A stretch of 44,145 bases of DNA from Acidobacteriota bacterium (GCA_023410055.1 JAEYQK010000009.1:1-44145), one strand, 5' to 3'. Counted from the stretch's first letter, positions 1 to 8,450 are shown. Program-made: numbers and translations. The notes: generated from the letters alone by a model not told the origin.

Positions 1-128
1 CGGGCGATAACGTCAGCCTGGTAGTCGAGTTGATCACGCCGGTCGCGATGGAAAAGGGCTTGCGCTTCGCAATCCGCGAAGGCGGTCGCACCGTCGGCGC
101 TGGCACGATCAGCGAAATTATTAAGTAA
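1..128 (+). CDS. tuf: Elongation factor Tu, C-terminal end (partial)
   Basis: This is the last 41 complete codons of an EF-Tu gene that begins outside the window. The reading frame (from base 3) gives the beta-barrel domain 3 ending, with VELITPVAMEKGLRFAIREG followed by GRTVGAGTIS and the stop TAA at 126-128. EF-Tu delivers aminoacyl-tRNA to the ribosomal A site as a GTP complex in the cytoplasm. Its position directly before rpsJ is the standard str-to-S10 junction. Only the C-terminus is visible, so nothing can be said about the GTPase domain. Confidence 0.97.
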   Translation, partial: GDNVSLVVELITPVAMEKGLRFAIREGGRTVGAGTISEIIK

Positions 129-224
129 TCAGCGGGTGGGGCATCGCCCCGCCCCATACAGAAGCTCGCGCAGCACTTACCGACATGGAAGTTAGCTGCT
201 CAGATCTTTCGAAGAGATAACGAC

Positions 225-554
<330 letters not shown>

Positions 555-686
555 TTTTCACTTCCAGTTCTGAGTCTTGGCGGACGGATGCTAGGGCGAG
601 GGCGGAAAGAGAATGGTCAGACAAAGCTTCCGTGAGCAATAGCTCCCCGGCTGCGGTCGGAGTCGGAAGCGGAGTTGGAGATAACA

Positions 687-1418
687 ATGGCAGTTCAAGG
701 GATTTTGGGAAAGAAAGTCGGGATGACGCAGCTCTTCGATGAGAAGGGTGATGTCCGCCCCTGCACCGTGCTGAAGGCCGGCCCGTGCGTTGTGACACAG
801 CGCAAGACGGCCGCGAAAGATGGGTACGATGCGGCGCAGATTGGATATGTTGAGTTCGTAAAAGAGAAGAATCTTTCGAAGGCTGAACTCGGCCACCTCG
901 GAAAGAACGATCTTCCTCCAGTTAAGTTGATCAAGGAAGTGGCGATTGATCTTCCGACGCCTGGCACCGATGGTGACGGCGTGAAGGTCGGTGACCGCGT
1001 ATTGATTGATATCTTCGAGGGCGAAAAGTTCGTTGACGTCGTGGGAACGAGCAAAGGCCGCGGATTCGCAGGCGTTGTGAAACGACACCACTTTGGTGGT
1101 GGCGCCGCATCGCACGGATCGATGTTTACGATCAATGGTTCCATCGGCTCCTCGGCGTTCCCGTCACGCGTTTTCCCTGGTATGCGCATGCAAGGCCACA
1201 TGGGTGTCGAGCAGAAGACAGTTCGCAATCTTCGTATTCTTGGGTTTGACAAAGAAGAGAACCTGCTGGTGGTAGAAGGCGCGGTACCCGGACACGAAGG
1301 CGCTTACGTCATGATCCGCAAAGCAGTGAAGCCTCCGAGAGAGCGTCGTGGATTCTCCGGCGAGGGTGGCGTGATCAACCCGTTGAAGGCTTCGAAGCGC
1401 GCGGCGAAGAAGAAATAG
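687..1418 (+). CDS. rplC: 50S ribosomal protein L3
   Basis: L3 is a primary 23S rRNA binder whose long loop reaches toward the peptidyl transferase centre. The 243-residue product begins MAVQGILGKKVGMTQ and carries the conserved GRGFAGVVKRHHFGGG segment and the FPGMRMQGHMG loop. The residue corresponding to the methylated Gln of E. coli L3 appears to be His here. I chose ATG 687 because GGAG at 677-680 is well spaced from it; an in-frame TTG at 675 would add only four residues and overlap that Shine-Dalgarno. A 132-nt gap separates it from rpsJ. Confidence 0.97.
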   Translation: MAVQGILGKKVGMTQLFDEKGDVRPCTVLKAGPCVVTQRKTAAKDGYDAAQIGYVEFVKEKNLSKAELGHLGKNDLPPVKLIKEVAIDLPTPGTDGDGVKVGDRVLIDIFEGEKFVDVVGTSKGRGFAGVVKRHHFGGGAASHGSMFTINGSIGSSAFPSRVFPGMRMQGHMGVEQKTVRNLRILGFDKEENLLVVEGAVPGHEGAYVMIRKAVKPPRERRGFSGEGGVINPLKASKRAAKKK

Positions 1419-1438
1419 TGAGGTGGCCTGACGGCCAC

Positions 1439-1486
1439 GGCATTGGTCCCTCTGGATCGCCGAAAGCGGGCGCCCTCGGGATGACA
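1439..1486. repeat. Dispersed intergenic repeat, copy 1 (rplC-rplD gap)
   Basis: A 48-nt stretch between rplC and rplD has the pattern GGCATTGGTNCCTCNGGAT followed by NGCCNAAAG and ends near CCTCGGGATGACA. A diverged copy with the same spacing occurs at 7915-7961, in the rpsN-rpsH gap of the same cluster. Neither copy is coding. It looks like a degenerate dispersed element, not a leader specific to one gene. Confidence 0.6.
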
Positions 1487-1544
1487 ACTCTGAGAGTTTA
1501 GCGCGGGGCAGGAACACGATATCTGCTCCGAGATGGAACGAATC

Positions 1545-2204
1545 ATGGCAACGATTGACGTAGTTAATCTGAGCGGCAAAAAGGTCGGTGCGTTGGACTT
1601 GGCCGATGAAGTATTCGGCGCGGTCAACGAAGACCTGTTGTGGGAAGCGGTAAAGCACTACCGCGCTGGCCTGCGGGCCGGCACCCATGCCACGAAGAAC
1701 CGCAAGCTTGTATCAGGCTCGGGCAAAAAGCTCTGGCGTCAAAAGGGCACGGGACGCGCCCGCGTGGGTTCGATCCGTACGCCTCTTTGGCGACATGGCG
1801 GCACGGTTCACGGACCTCAGCCGCGCTTGTACGATTACCAGTTCCCGAAAAAGAAGCTTTTGGGTGCCTTGCGCTCGGCTCTTGCGGCCAAGCTCAACGA
1901 CGGCAAACTGGTGGTGGTCGAGAACTTCGAACTGCCTGAAATTAAAGCAAAGGCATTCCGCCAAGCGCTGGATACGCTTAAGGTTGATGGAACGGTGCTT
2001 ATTGTGGAAGCCAACAATCAGGACAGCAAGAATTTGGTGTTGAGCTCGCGGAATCTGGCCGGAGTTGAACTAGTGCGCGGCAACGAGGTGCACCCCTATC
2101 ACCTACTTCGTTATTCGCACGTTGTTTTTTCGCGACCGGCAATCGAGAAGTTGCAGGACTCGCTGAAGGCCTCGGCGCCGAAGCGTAAGGCGGAGGTGGC
2201 GTAA
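1545..2204 (+). CDS. rplD: 50S ribosomal protein L4
   Basis: L4 lines the polypeptide exit tunnel with an extended loop; in E. coli it also represses its own operon, which cannot be judged from this sequence. The extended loop is visible as GSGKKLWRQKGTGRARVGS followed by RTPLWRHGGTVHGPQPR. Starting at ATG 1545 (MATIDVVNLSGKKVG) gives 219 residues; ATG 1533 would add MERI and cannot be excluded. The stop TAA at 2202-2204 overlaps the rplW start by one base (TAATG), implying translational coupling. Confidence 0.96.
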   Translation: MATIDVVNLSGKKVGALDLADEVFGAVNEDLLWEAVKHYRAGLRAGTHATKNRKLVSGSGKKLWRQKGTGRARVGSIRTPLWRHGGTVHGPQPRLYDYQFPKKKLLGALRSALAAKLNDGKLVVVENFELPEIKAKAFRQALDTLKVDGTVLIVEANNQDSKNLVLSSRNLAGVELVRGNEVHPYHLLRYSHVVFSRPAIEKLQDSLKASAPKRKAEVA

Positions 2205-2497
2205 TGAAATCGGCCTACCAGATCATTCGCAAGCCGGTCATCACGGAAAAGGGACTCGGTGTAAAGGAGACCCAGGGAACGCTGGTTTTCCAGGTTGCGA
2301 CCGGAGCGACGAAGACAGAAATTAAGGAAGCTGTGCAGTCCATTTTCAAGGTGAAAGTGGATTCGGTGCGAACTGCGACTTTCGCAGGTAAGGAACGGCG
2401 TCGTGGGAAGTTCTCTGGATACCGTCCGGACTGGAAGAAAGCGTATGTGCGGCTGAAGAACGGCGAGAAGATGCCGGAATACGCACAGAATCTATAA
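2204..2497 (+). CDS. rplW: 50S ribosomal protein L23
   Basis: L23 sits at the exit of the ribosomal tunnel and is the docking site for trigger factor and SRP. The 97-residue product shows the family hallmarks: an N-terminal IIRKPVITEKG, a central QSIFKVKVDSVRT, and the basic GKERRRGKFSGYRPDWKKAY loop. Its ATG shares one base with the rplD stop codon, so re-initiation is likely. A 95-nt spacer without a gene follows before rplB. Confidence 0.97.
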   Translation: MKSAYQIIRKPVITEKGLGVKETQGTLVFQVATGATKTEIKEAVQSIFKVKVDSVRTATFAGKERRRGKFSGYRPDWKKAYVRLKNGEKMPEYAQNL

Positions 2498-2592
2498 GGC
2501 GTCAGTCGTTGGTTGTTCGTCGACCAACGGGAGCGAAGCCGAGTAACAGGGCTGAGACAGGGTTTTAGCCCAAAGCCGAAAAAGAGTGAACT

Positions 2593-3417
2593 ATGGCGAT
2601 TAAGACATACAGACCGATAACCCCGACGCAGCGTTTCAAGACGACGCTAGTGAACGACGATCTGACCACCAGTCGGCCTCATAAGCCGCTGACAGTCAGC
2701 AAGCAGTCGAGCGGCGGGCGTCGCAATTCGGGCGACCAGACAATCTGGTTCCGTGGCGGCGGTCACAAGCGCAAGCTGCGCATCATCGATTTCAAACGTG
2801 ACAAGTTTGGCATTCCGGCGAAGGTCGTTTCCGTCGAGTACGATCCGAATCGTTCGGCACGAATTGCCCTGTTGAGCTATGCGGACGGCGAAAAGCGCTA
2901 TATCGTACAGCCGCTTGGTTTGCAGGTGGGTCAGACGGTTGTGAGTGGTCCGGAAGCCGATATCATCGTCGGCAATGCGTTGCCGCTACGCAACATCCCG
3001 GCCGGTACCGTTGTGCACAACGTTGAGTTGAAGCCGGGTAAGGGCGCCCAAATGGCGCGTTCCGCCGGTGCTCAAGTGCAGTTGGTCGCAAAGGAAGGCG
3101 ACTACGCGCTGTTGAAGCTGCCTTCGGGCGAGACTCGCAAGGTGTTGATGGATTGCATAGCGACGATCGGCCAGGTTGGCAACACTGATCACGAAAACAT
3201 TTCGATTGGCAAAGCCGGTCGTACGCGGTGGCTCGGACGCCGTCCGCATAACCGCGGCGTCGTGATGAATCCAGTGGATCACCCGCATGGCGGTGGCGAA
3301 GGCAAGACCAGCGGTGGACGTCACCCGGTCACTCCGTGGGGTCAACCGACTCGCGGTTACAAGACACGTAACAACAAGCGGACCGACAAGTTAATTGTCA
3401 ACCGCAGGAAAAAGTAG
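2593..3417 (+). CDS. rplB: 50S ribosomal protein L2
   Basis: L2 is a large 23S rRNA-binding protein needed for subunit association and peptidyl transfer. The 274-residue product is full length and has the C-terminal signature MNPVDHPHGGGEGKTSGGRH with the conserved HPHGGGEG. A purine-rich AGAGTGA lies just before ATG 2593. Only two bases separate it from rpsS, whose ribosome-binding purines lie inside the last L2 codons. Confidence 0.98.
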   Translation: MAIKTYRPITPTQRFKTTLVNDDLTTSRPHKPLTVSKQSSGGRRNSGDQTIWFRGGGHKRKLRIIDFKRDKFGIPAKVVSVEYDPNRSARIALLSYADGEKRYIVQPLGLQVGQTVVSGPEADIIVGNALPLRNIPAGTVVHNVELKPGKGAQMARSAGAQVQLVAKEGDYALLKLPSGETRKVLMDCIATIGQVGNTDHENISIGKAGRTRWLGRRPHNRGVVMNPVDHPHGGGEGKTSGGRHPVTPWGQPTRGYKTRNNKRTDKLIVNRRKK

Positions 3418-3419
3418 AG

Positions 3420-3719
3420 ATGGCACGTTCAACGAAAAAAGGTCCGTTTATCGATCAGCACCTGGTGGCGAAGATCGAAGACATGAACGCGCGCAACGAT
3501 AAGAAAGTGTTGCGCACGTGGTCGCGCCGCTCGACGGTGATTCCGGAAATGGTCGGACACACTCTAGCTGTGCACAACGGGAAGAAGTTCATCCCGGTAT
3601 ACATCACTGAGAATATGGTCGGCCACAAACTCGGCGAATTCAGCTTCACCCGTTCCTTCAAGGGACACTCGGTGAAAGCCGCCACGGAGACGGCTGCGAA
3701 GCCGGCGCCGAAGGCCTAA
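3420..3719 (+). CDS. rpsS: 30S ribosomal protein S19
   Basis: S19 forms a complex with S13 in the 30S head near the tRNA sites. The 99-residue product starts MARSTKKGPFIDQHL and contains the hallmark WSRRSTVIPEMVGHTLAVHN and HKLGEFSFTRSFKGH segments. A short Ala/Pro/Lys tail (about residues 90-99) extends beyond the conserved core. It lies 2 nt after rplB and 15 nt before rplV, so it is tightly embedded in the operon. Confidence 0.97.
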   Translation: MARSTKKGPFIDQHLVAKIEDMNARNDKKVLRTWSRRSTVIPEMVGHTLAVHNGKKFIPVYITENMVGHKLGEFSFTRSFKGHSVKAATETAAKPAPKA

Positions 3720-3734
3720 CGGGGAGCGAGAGCA

Positions 3735-4229
3735 ATGGCAGAGACGATAGCCGAATACAGAGCGGAAATGCGGTTCGTCCGCGTGTCCCCGCAGAAGGCG
3801 CGCCTGGTGCTCGACCTCATTAAGGGACGCCGGGTAGAAGACGCGATGAACACGCTGGCCTTTACGAAGAAGCGCATTGCGGAAAAGGTCCACAAACTGC
3901 TGCGGTCGGCACTAGAGAATGCGAACTACGCCAGCACGGAAAAGGGTGTGGATGTTGATGTCGACAACCTGTACGTGAAGCGCGCAGTTGCTAACGACGG
4001 CCCACGCATGAAACGCATTCGTCCGGCACCTCAGGGCCGTGCGTATCGGTATCAGCGGCGCATGTCGCACATCGAGATAGCACTGTCCGAAAAGGTTCGT
4101 GCGAACGGTGGTGCGGCTGAAGCGAGCGCGACCGATGCTGTGGGAGAGAAGCCCGTGGCGAAGAAGCGGTCTGCCGCGAAGAAGGCTCCGGTAAAGAAGA
4201 CTGCCGCTAAGAAAACGGCGAAGAAGTAA
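3735..4229 (+). CDS. rplV: 50S ribosomal protein L22 with Ala/Lys-rich tail
   Basis: L22 contacts all 23S domains, and its beta-hairpin lines the exit tunnel near the macrolide site. The core (about residues 1-115) is typical: RFVRVSPQKARLVLDLIKGR early and the hairpin KRIRPAPQGRAYRYQRRMSH. At 164 residues it is roughly 50 longer than the usual 110-120, because of a low-complexity tail rich in KKxAAKK. Such tails probably bind rRNA nonspecifically (inference). GGGGAG at about 3720-3725 serves ATG 3735. Confidence 0.96.
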   Translation: MAETIAEYRAEMRFVRVSPQKARLVLDLIKGRRVEDAMNTLAFTKKRIAEKVHKLLRSALENANYASTEKGVDVDVDNLYVKRAVANDGPRMKRIRPAPQGRAYRYQRRMSHIEIALSEKVRANGGAAEASATDAVGEKPVAKKRSAAKKAPVKKTAAKKTAKK

Positions 4230-4291
4230 CCGAGAGATTTAGGTTTAGCGAGGGCTGGCGCGAAAAGCTATCAGCCCTGATGAGAGGAAAG

Positions 4292-4963
4292 ATGGGACAG
4301 AAGGTCCATCCATACGGATTTCGAATTGGAGTCACCAAGCCGTGGAAGTCGCGCTGGTTCGTTGATCGCGACTACGACAAGCTGCTCCTTGAAGATGTGA
4401 AGCTGAAGGACGAGCTGAAGGACAAGCTGAAGTCGGCCGGTGTCAGCTCGATCGATATTGAGCGCCCGGGCAACAAGTTGCGGATCATCATCCGTACGGC
4501 CCGGCCAGGCATCATCATTGGGCGCAAGGGCGCTGAAATTGACAAGCTGAAGCAGGACATACAGAAGCGCACGAACCGGGACGTGTACGTTGATATCCAA
4601 GAAGTACACAAGCCGGAGCTTGACGCGCAGCTGGTTGCTGAATCGATTGCCTTGCAGTTGGAGAAGCGCGTTGGCTTCCGCCGTGCAATGCGCAAATCGG
4701 TCGATTCTGCTCTGCGCTTTGGCTGCAAGGGAATCAAGGTTCGCGTGAGTGGCCGTTTAAACGGTCATGAAATCGCGCGCTCCGAGTGGTACCTGCAGGG
4801 ACGCTTGCCGCTCCATACTCTCCGTGCTGACATCGACTACGGCTTTGCCGAGGCGAAGACCACGTACGGCGTCATTGGCGTGAAAACGTGGATCTACCGT
4901 GGCGAGATACTTCCGGCGGCGAAACGTCGTGAGAATCAGCCAGCGGTAGCAACGGGATTCTAA
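4292..4963 (+). CDS. rpsC: 30S ribosomal protein S3
   Basis: S3 is part of the mRNA entry channel of the 30S subunit. The 223-residue product begins MGQKVHPYGFRIG and has a type II KH domain with the GRKG loop at residues 77-80, then the C-terminal domain with FGCKGIKVRVSGRLNG. I chose ATG 4292 over ATG 4280, because MGQKVHP is the universal N-terminus and AGAGGAAAG directly precedes 4292. A 116-nt gap follows before rplP, ending in a tandem repeat. Confidence 0.97.
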   Translation: MGQKVHPYGFRIGVTKPWKSRWFVDRDYDKLLLEDVKLKDELKDKLKSAGVSSIDIERPGNKLRIIIRTARPGIIIGRKGAEIDKLKQDIQKRTNRDVYVDIQEVHKPELDAQLVAESIALQLEKRVGFRRAMRKSVDSALRFGCKGIKVRVSGRLNGHEIARSEWYLQGRLPLHTLRADIDYGFAEAKTTYGVIGVKTWIYRGEILPAAKRRENQPAVATGF

Positions 4964-5044
4964 AGAGCGGTTAGTGGCTGTGGCGTGTGGCAAACCGCCG
5001 CCGCGGTCATCGAGGCCGAGCGAAGGAACAGTTGTCCCGCACGG

Positions 5045-5077
5045 CTGAGAACTGACAACTGAGAACTGAGAACTGAC
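5045..5077. repeat. Tandem GAGAACTGA repeat abutting rplP
   Basis: Four near-identical 8-10 nt units (CTGAGAACTGA, CAACTGAGAACTGA, GAACTGA) run head to tail and stop two bases before the rplP ATG at 5080. No normal Shine-Dalgarno lies between the array and the start codon, so the repeat itself forms the translation initiation region. The same unit recurs upstream of rpsK and between rpoA and rplQ. Confidence 0.75.
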
Positions 5078-5079
5078 TT

Positions 5080-5499
5080 ATGTTGATGCCGAAAAAAGTC
5101 AAGTACCGCAAGCAGCAGCGCGGTCGTATGAAAGGCAAAGCCTGGCGTGGCTCCGATCTCTCGTTCGGCGATTTCGGGCTGAAGGTAATGGAGTGTGGTT
5201 ACATTACGGACCGCCAGATCGAAGCAAGCCGCGTCGCGATGACCCGTTTCATCAAGCGAGGCGGCAAGGTTTGGATCCGCCTATTCCCGGACAAGCCGGT
5301 TACGAAGAAGCCGGCCGAAACCCGTATGGGTAAGGGCAAGGGCGCTCCGGATCACTGGGTAGCAGTGGTTCGCCCGGGCAAGATTTTGTTCGAGATGGAA
5401 GGCGTCTCGGTAACGGATGCGCAGGAAGCGATGCGATTGGCGTCGAATAAGCTGCCGTTGAGGACGAAGTTCGTGGCGCGCCCGGGAGCGCACGCATAA
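5080..5499 (+). CDS. rplP: 50S ribosomal protein L16
   Basis: L16 helps position A-site tRNA and organises the central protuberance region of the 50S subunit. The 139-residue product starts MLMPKKVKYRKQQRGRMKG, the standard N-terminus, and includes the conserved WIRLFPDKPVTKKPAETRMG segment. The start is well fixed by homology although no clear Shine-Dalgarno precedes it: the upstream bases are the GAGAACTGA repeat. It is 27 nt from rpmC. Confidence 0.97.
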   Translation: MLMPKKVKYRKQQRGRMKGKAWRGSDLSFGDFGLKVMECGYITDRQIEASRVAMTRFIKRGGKVWIRLFPDKPVTKKPAETRMGKGKGAPDHWVAVVRPGKILFEMEGVSVTDAQEAMRLASNKLPLRTKFVARPGAHA

Positions 5500-5526
5500 C
5501 GCCGACCGGCAAAGGAACCTAAGGAA

Positions 5527-5742
5527 ATGAAACCGGAAAAGATTCGCAACCTGACTGACGCCGAGCTGAGCCACCAAGAGCGCGAGCTGAACGATCAGTT
5601 GTTCCGCTTGAAGTTTCAGCTCAACATGGGCCAGACGGAGAGCCTGAAGAAGATCCGCGGACTGCGCAAGGACATCGCGCGCGTGAAGACCATCGCGCGG
5701 CAGCGCCAGGTCGCAGGCCAGAAAGCAACGGAGACGAAGTAA
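5527..5742 (+). CDS. rpmC: 50S ribosomal protein L29
   Basis: L29 is a small two-helix protein near the tunnel exit beside L23. The 71-residue product has the typical start MKPEKIRNLTDAELSHQERE and the second-helix motif IRGLRKDIARVKTIARQR. AAGGAA directly before ATG 5527 is a good Shine-Dalgarno. Its TAA stop overlaps the rpsQ ATG by one base (TAATG), a coupling arrangement also seen at rplD-rplW. Confidence 0.95.
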   Translation: MKPEKIRNLTDAELSHQERELNDQLFRLKFQLNMGQTESLKKIRGLRKDIARVKTIARQRQVAGQKATETK

Positions 5743-6068
5743 TGCCCGAGAGCACAACGACAACGCAAACAACCGGCGGGCGCCGCAAGGAACTTATTGG
5801 TTACGTCGTGTCGACCAAGATGCAGAAGACGATCGTGGTTGAGGTGAAGAGCCAGAAGGCGCACGCGATGTATCGCCGAGTTGTGAAGAGCTCCAAGAAG
5901 TTCTACGCGCACGACGAAAACAACAGCTGTCACGTGGGCGACGTGGTGCGGATCGAGGAAACGCGTCCGCTATCGAAACTGAAGCGTTGGCAGTTGAAGG
6001 ATGTGATCCGGCGCGCCGCATTGGTTCCGGGCGTCGAGACCACGGATATCCCAGAGGCGCAGAGCTAG
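5742..6068 (+). CDS. rpsQ: 30S ribosomal protein S17
   Basis: S17 is a primary 16S rRNA-binding OB-fold protein of the 30S body. The core contains GYVVSTKMQKTIVVEVKSQK, then HAMYRRVVKSSKKFYAHDE and the VGDVVRIEETRPLSKLKRW motif. At 108 residues it is longer than the common 80-90, with a Thr-rich N-terminal extension (about residues 1-18) and a short C-terminal tail. The start shares a base with the rpmC stop, which supports this ATG. Confidence 0.96.
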   Translation: MPESTTTTQTTGGRRKELIGYVVSTKMQKTIVVEVKSQKAHAMYRRVVKSSKKFYAHDENNSCHVGDVVRIEETRPLSKLKRWQLKDVIRRAALVPGVETTDIPEAQS

Positions 6069-6124
6069 TTCGGCGAGCCCGCCCCGATGCGTGGGAGGAG
6101 GCCGACTCATGAGGAGACGGAACT

Positions 6125-6496
6125 ATGGCAGTAATGATGAGAACCATGCTCGAAGTCGCCGACAATAGTGGCGCGCGCAAGTTGCAGATGATTTTGCCGC
6201 TGGGTGGCTCGACCGGTCTGGTTGCCGGACTAGGTGACACGATCACGGCAGCCGTAAAAGAGGCTTCGCCTGACGGTCAGGTGAAGAAAGGCACGGTGGT
6301 TAAGGCCGTCATCGTTCGTACGCACAAGGAAACGCGTCGCAAGGATGGTACTTACATCCGTTTCGACCAGAATGCCGCTGTGCTTATCAACGCTGATGGC
6401 GAGCCGGTGGGAACCCGCGTGTTCGGCCCGGTCGCGCGAGAATTGCGCGACAAGAAATTCTTAAAGATTGTTTCGCTCGCTCCGGAAGTCATATAG
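6125..6496 (+). CDS. rplN: 50S ribosomal protein L14
   Basis: L14 sits at the subunit interface and forms a bridge with 16S rRNA. The 123-residue product starts MAVMMRTMLEVADNSGARK, the family signature, and retains KKGTVVKAVIVRTHKE and FGPVARELRDKKFLKIVSLA. GAGGAGACGGA at about 6110-6120 is a strong ribosome-binding region for ATG 6125. It is 56 nt after rpsQ and 51 nt before rplX. Confidence 0.97.
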   Translation: MAVMMRTMLEVADNSGARKLQMILPLGGSTGLVAGLGDTITAAVKEASPDGQVKKGTVVKAVIVRTHKETRRKDGTYIRFDQNAAVLINADGEPVGTRVFGPVARELRDKKFLKIVSLAPEVI

Positions 6497-6547
6497 CGCG
6501 CGAAAGGCACAGCCCTGTGGTTGTGCATACCGCCAGGGAGATTGGTA

Positions 6548-6865
6548 ATGAAAACAGATATTCGTCGCAATGACACCGTGAAGGTGATCGCGGGCAAGGA
6601 CGCAGGTAAAGAAGGACGCGTATTGCGCGTGTTCCCGGGCGACAGCAAAGTTTTGGTCGAGCACGTGAACATGGTGAAGAAGCACGTTCGTCCGAATCCG
6701 CAGCGCAACATTAAGGGGGGCATCGCCGAGCAGGAGAGTCGGCTGTCTCTGTCGAATGTGATGCTGGTTTGTGGCGGCTGTGGTCCGGTTCGCGTGGGAC
6801 ACAAGCAGATCGGCGAAAAGAAAGTGCGCGTATGCAGGAAATGCGGCACAACGCTGGATAAGTAA
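6548..6865 (+). CDS. rplX: 50S ribosomal protein L24 with Cys-pair C-terminus
   Basis: L24 is an assembly initiator of the 50S subunit. The N-terminal KOW motif is clear (DTVKVIAGKDAGKEGRVLRV, about residues 9-28). The C-terminal part carries two Cys pairs, C75/C78 and C96/C99, which probably bind zinc as in many bacterial L24 proteins. Starting at ATG 6548 (MKTDIRRNDTV) gives 105 residues with GGGAG at 6536-6540 well placed; a TTG at 6521 would add nine unlikely residues. Confidence 0.96.
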   Translation: MKTDIRRNDTVKVIAGKDAGKEGRVLRVFPGDSKVLVEHVNMVKKHVRPNPQRNIKGGIAEQESRLSLSNVMLVCGGCGPVRVGHKQIGEKKVRVCRKCGTTLDK

Positions 6866-6958
6866 TCGGGCCATTTGGCATTCGAAAACCTAAGCCCAAT
6901 TGACGACCTCACGAACCGGTGACCAATCCGAAACCGTGAGAGAAAGTAGCAGAGAAGA

Positions 6959-7612
6959 ATGGCAGACCAGAAACAGCAGACAAAGAAGCCAAAGGGCGGA
7001 AAAGCGGAGAAGGCTGAAAAGGGTGCGCCGGTCGTGGAGAAGGCGGAAGTTTCCTCGACGAACGTGAAAGGTGGGTCGCGCCTGAAGAACCGATTTGTGA
7101 CGGAAATCGCTCCCGCCCTGATGAAGGAACTGGAACTAACCAACGCCAACGCGGTGCCACGGTTGCATAAAGTTGTAGTTAACATGGGCGTCGGCGAAGC
7201 GACGCAGAACGCGAAGATCCTCGATCCAGCGGTGAACGAGTTAATGCAGATCACGGGCCAGAAGCCAGTGATCACGAAGGCAAAGAAGTCCATCGCCGCA
7301 TTCAAGGTGCGCGAAGGCATGCCGATCGGTTGCATGGTTACCCTCCGCGGTGATCGCATGTACGAATTTGTGGATCGTCTAGTGAATGTGGCTCTTCCGC
7401 GTGTTCGTGATTTCCGGGGAGTCTCCACGAAGTCGTTTGACGGGCGTGGCAACTACACTCTGGGGCTGCGTGACCAATTGATTTTTCCCGAAATCGACTA
7501 CTCGAAGGTCGAGCGGCAGAAGGGCATGAACATCACGATCGTGACCACCGCAAAGAGCGACGACGAATCACGCGCGCTGTTGAAGCATCTTGGGATGCCG
7601 TTCCGTCCGTAA
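6959..7612 (+). CDS. rplE: 50S ribosomal protein L5 with Lys-rich N-terminal extension
   Basis: L5 binds 5S rRNA and contacts P-site tRNA at the central protuberance. The core from about residue 41 (RLKNRFVTEIAPALMKEL) to the end is standard, with PRLHKVVVNMGVGEA and RDFRGVSTKSFDGRGNYTLG. The first ~40 residues are a Lys/Glu/Ala-rich low-complexity extension, making the protein 217 residues against the usual ~180. No closer start fits, because the extension is read from ATG 6959 without interruption. Purines AGAGAAG sit immediately before it. Confidence 0.95.
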   Translation: MADQKQQTKKPKGGKAEKAEKGAPVVEKAEVSSTNVKGGSRLKNRFVTEIAPALMKELELTNANAVPRLHKVVVNMGVGEATQNAKILDPAVNELMQITGQKPVITKAKKSIAAFKVREGMPIGCMVTLRGDRMYEFVDRLVNVALPRVRDFRGVSTKSFDGRGNYTLGLRDQLIFPEIDYSKVERQKGMNITIVTTAKSDDESRALLKHLGMPFRP

Positions 7613-7708
7613 GGCGTGACGAAATGTCAGTGGCCGCTGGCCAGTAACGAAAATAGTTTCAAGTTTGAGAGCTGAAAGCGAATAGCAGAGGCTGAGAGCA
7701 AAAGAAGA

Positions 7709-7894
7709 ATGGCGAAGACATCAAGCATAGCTAAGTCGAACAAGAAGCCCAAGTTTTCGACCCGACAGCACAACCGCTGCAAGATTTGCGGACGACCGCG
7801 TGCGTACCTGCGGAAGTTCGGCGTTTGCCGTTTGTGCTTCCGTGGACTGGCGCTAAAGGGCGAGGTTCCGGGCGTCAGCAAATCGTCCTGGTAG
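7709..7894 (+). CDS. rpsN: 30S ribosomal protein S14, zinc-binding (type Z)
   Basis: S14 is required for 30S head assembly. This is the short zinc-ribbon form: 61 residues with C24-x2-C27 and C40-x2-C43 inside CKICGRPRAYLRKFGVCRLC. The zinc-free long form (~100 residues) is not in the window, so this copy is probably the housekeeping one. A 96-nt gap precedes it and a 157-nt gap follows; the latter holds copy 2 of a dispersed repeat. Confidence 0.97.
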   Translation: MAKTSSIAKSNKKPKFSTRQHNRCKICGRPRAYLRKFGVCRLCFRGLALKGEVPGVSKSSW

Positions 7895-7914
7895 TTTTTG
7901 GACGCGCTCCGCGC

Positions 7915-7961
7915 GGCATTGGTACCTCGGGATTGCCAAAAGACGGTCCCCTGAGATAACA
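7915..7961. repeat. Dispersed intergenic repeat, copy 2 (rpsN-rpsH gap)
   Basis: This 47-nt stretch aligns with 1439-1486 with the same internal spacing (GGCATTGGT, one variable base, CCTC, one variable base, GGAT, then GCC and AAAG). The 3' portion is more diverged. It lies in the 157-nt spacer between rpsN and rpsH and does not code for protein. Confidence 0.6.
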
Positions 7962-8051
7962 GTCGGATGGGGTGCTAACAATGAAAGGTTTTGAAACGTT
8001 GCTGCTGGTTCTTCCGTGTGGAAGCGAACGGGCAACAAGGAGAGTGGAAGC

Positions 8052-8450
8052 ATGAGTTTGACCGATCCGGTCGCAGATTTTCTGACTCGCGTGCGTAACG
8101 CGGTCGCAGTCAGGCACCAGAAGGTGGATATACCCGCCTCGAAGCTGAAGGTTGAGATCGCCCGAATACTGAAGGAAGAAGGGTACATCTCGAACTATAA
8201 GCTGACCGAGGAAGAGGGCCACAAGGTCCTGCGTATTTACCTGAAGTACACGGCGAGCAATGAAGCGGCGATCTCGAGCATTCAGCGCGTATCGCGTCCG
8301 GGTTGCCGAGTGTATGTCGGGCGGACGGATATCCCTCGTGTCATGGGCGGCCTAGGCGTCAATATTCTGACCACGCCCAAGGGCGTCATGACCGGGCGCC
8401 AAGCGCGCAAAGAAGGCGTAGGCGGCGAGATCCTCTGCGAGATCAGCTAA
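8052..8450 (+). CDS. rpsH: 30S ribosomal protein S8
   Basis: S8 binds the central 16S domain and in E. coli represses the spc operon. The 132-residue product begins MSLTDPVADFLTRVRNA and ends in the C-terminal signature GVNILTTPKGVMTGRQAR. I chose ATG 8052, the conserved N-terminus, with an AAGGAGAG stretch upstream; a GTG at 8016 would add twelve residues foreign to the family. It follows a large spacer containing a dispersed repeat. Confidence 0.96.
   Translation: MSLTDPVADFLTRVRNAVAVRHQKVDIPASKLKVEIARILKEEGYISNYKLTEEEGHKVLRIYLKYTASNEAAISSIQRVSRPGCRVYVGRTDIPRVMGGLGVNILTTPKGVMTGRQARKEGVGGEILCEIS

Noticed and set aside
6352..7452. 366-residue minus-strand open frame across rplN, rplX and rplE
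   Set aside because: It is antisense to three certain ribosomal protein genes and has biased composition typical of a shadow frame.
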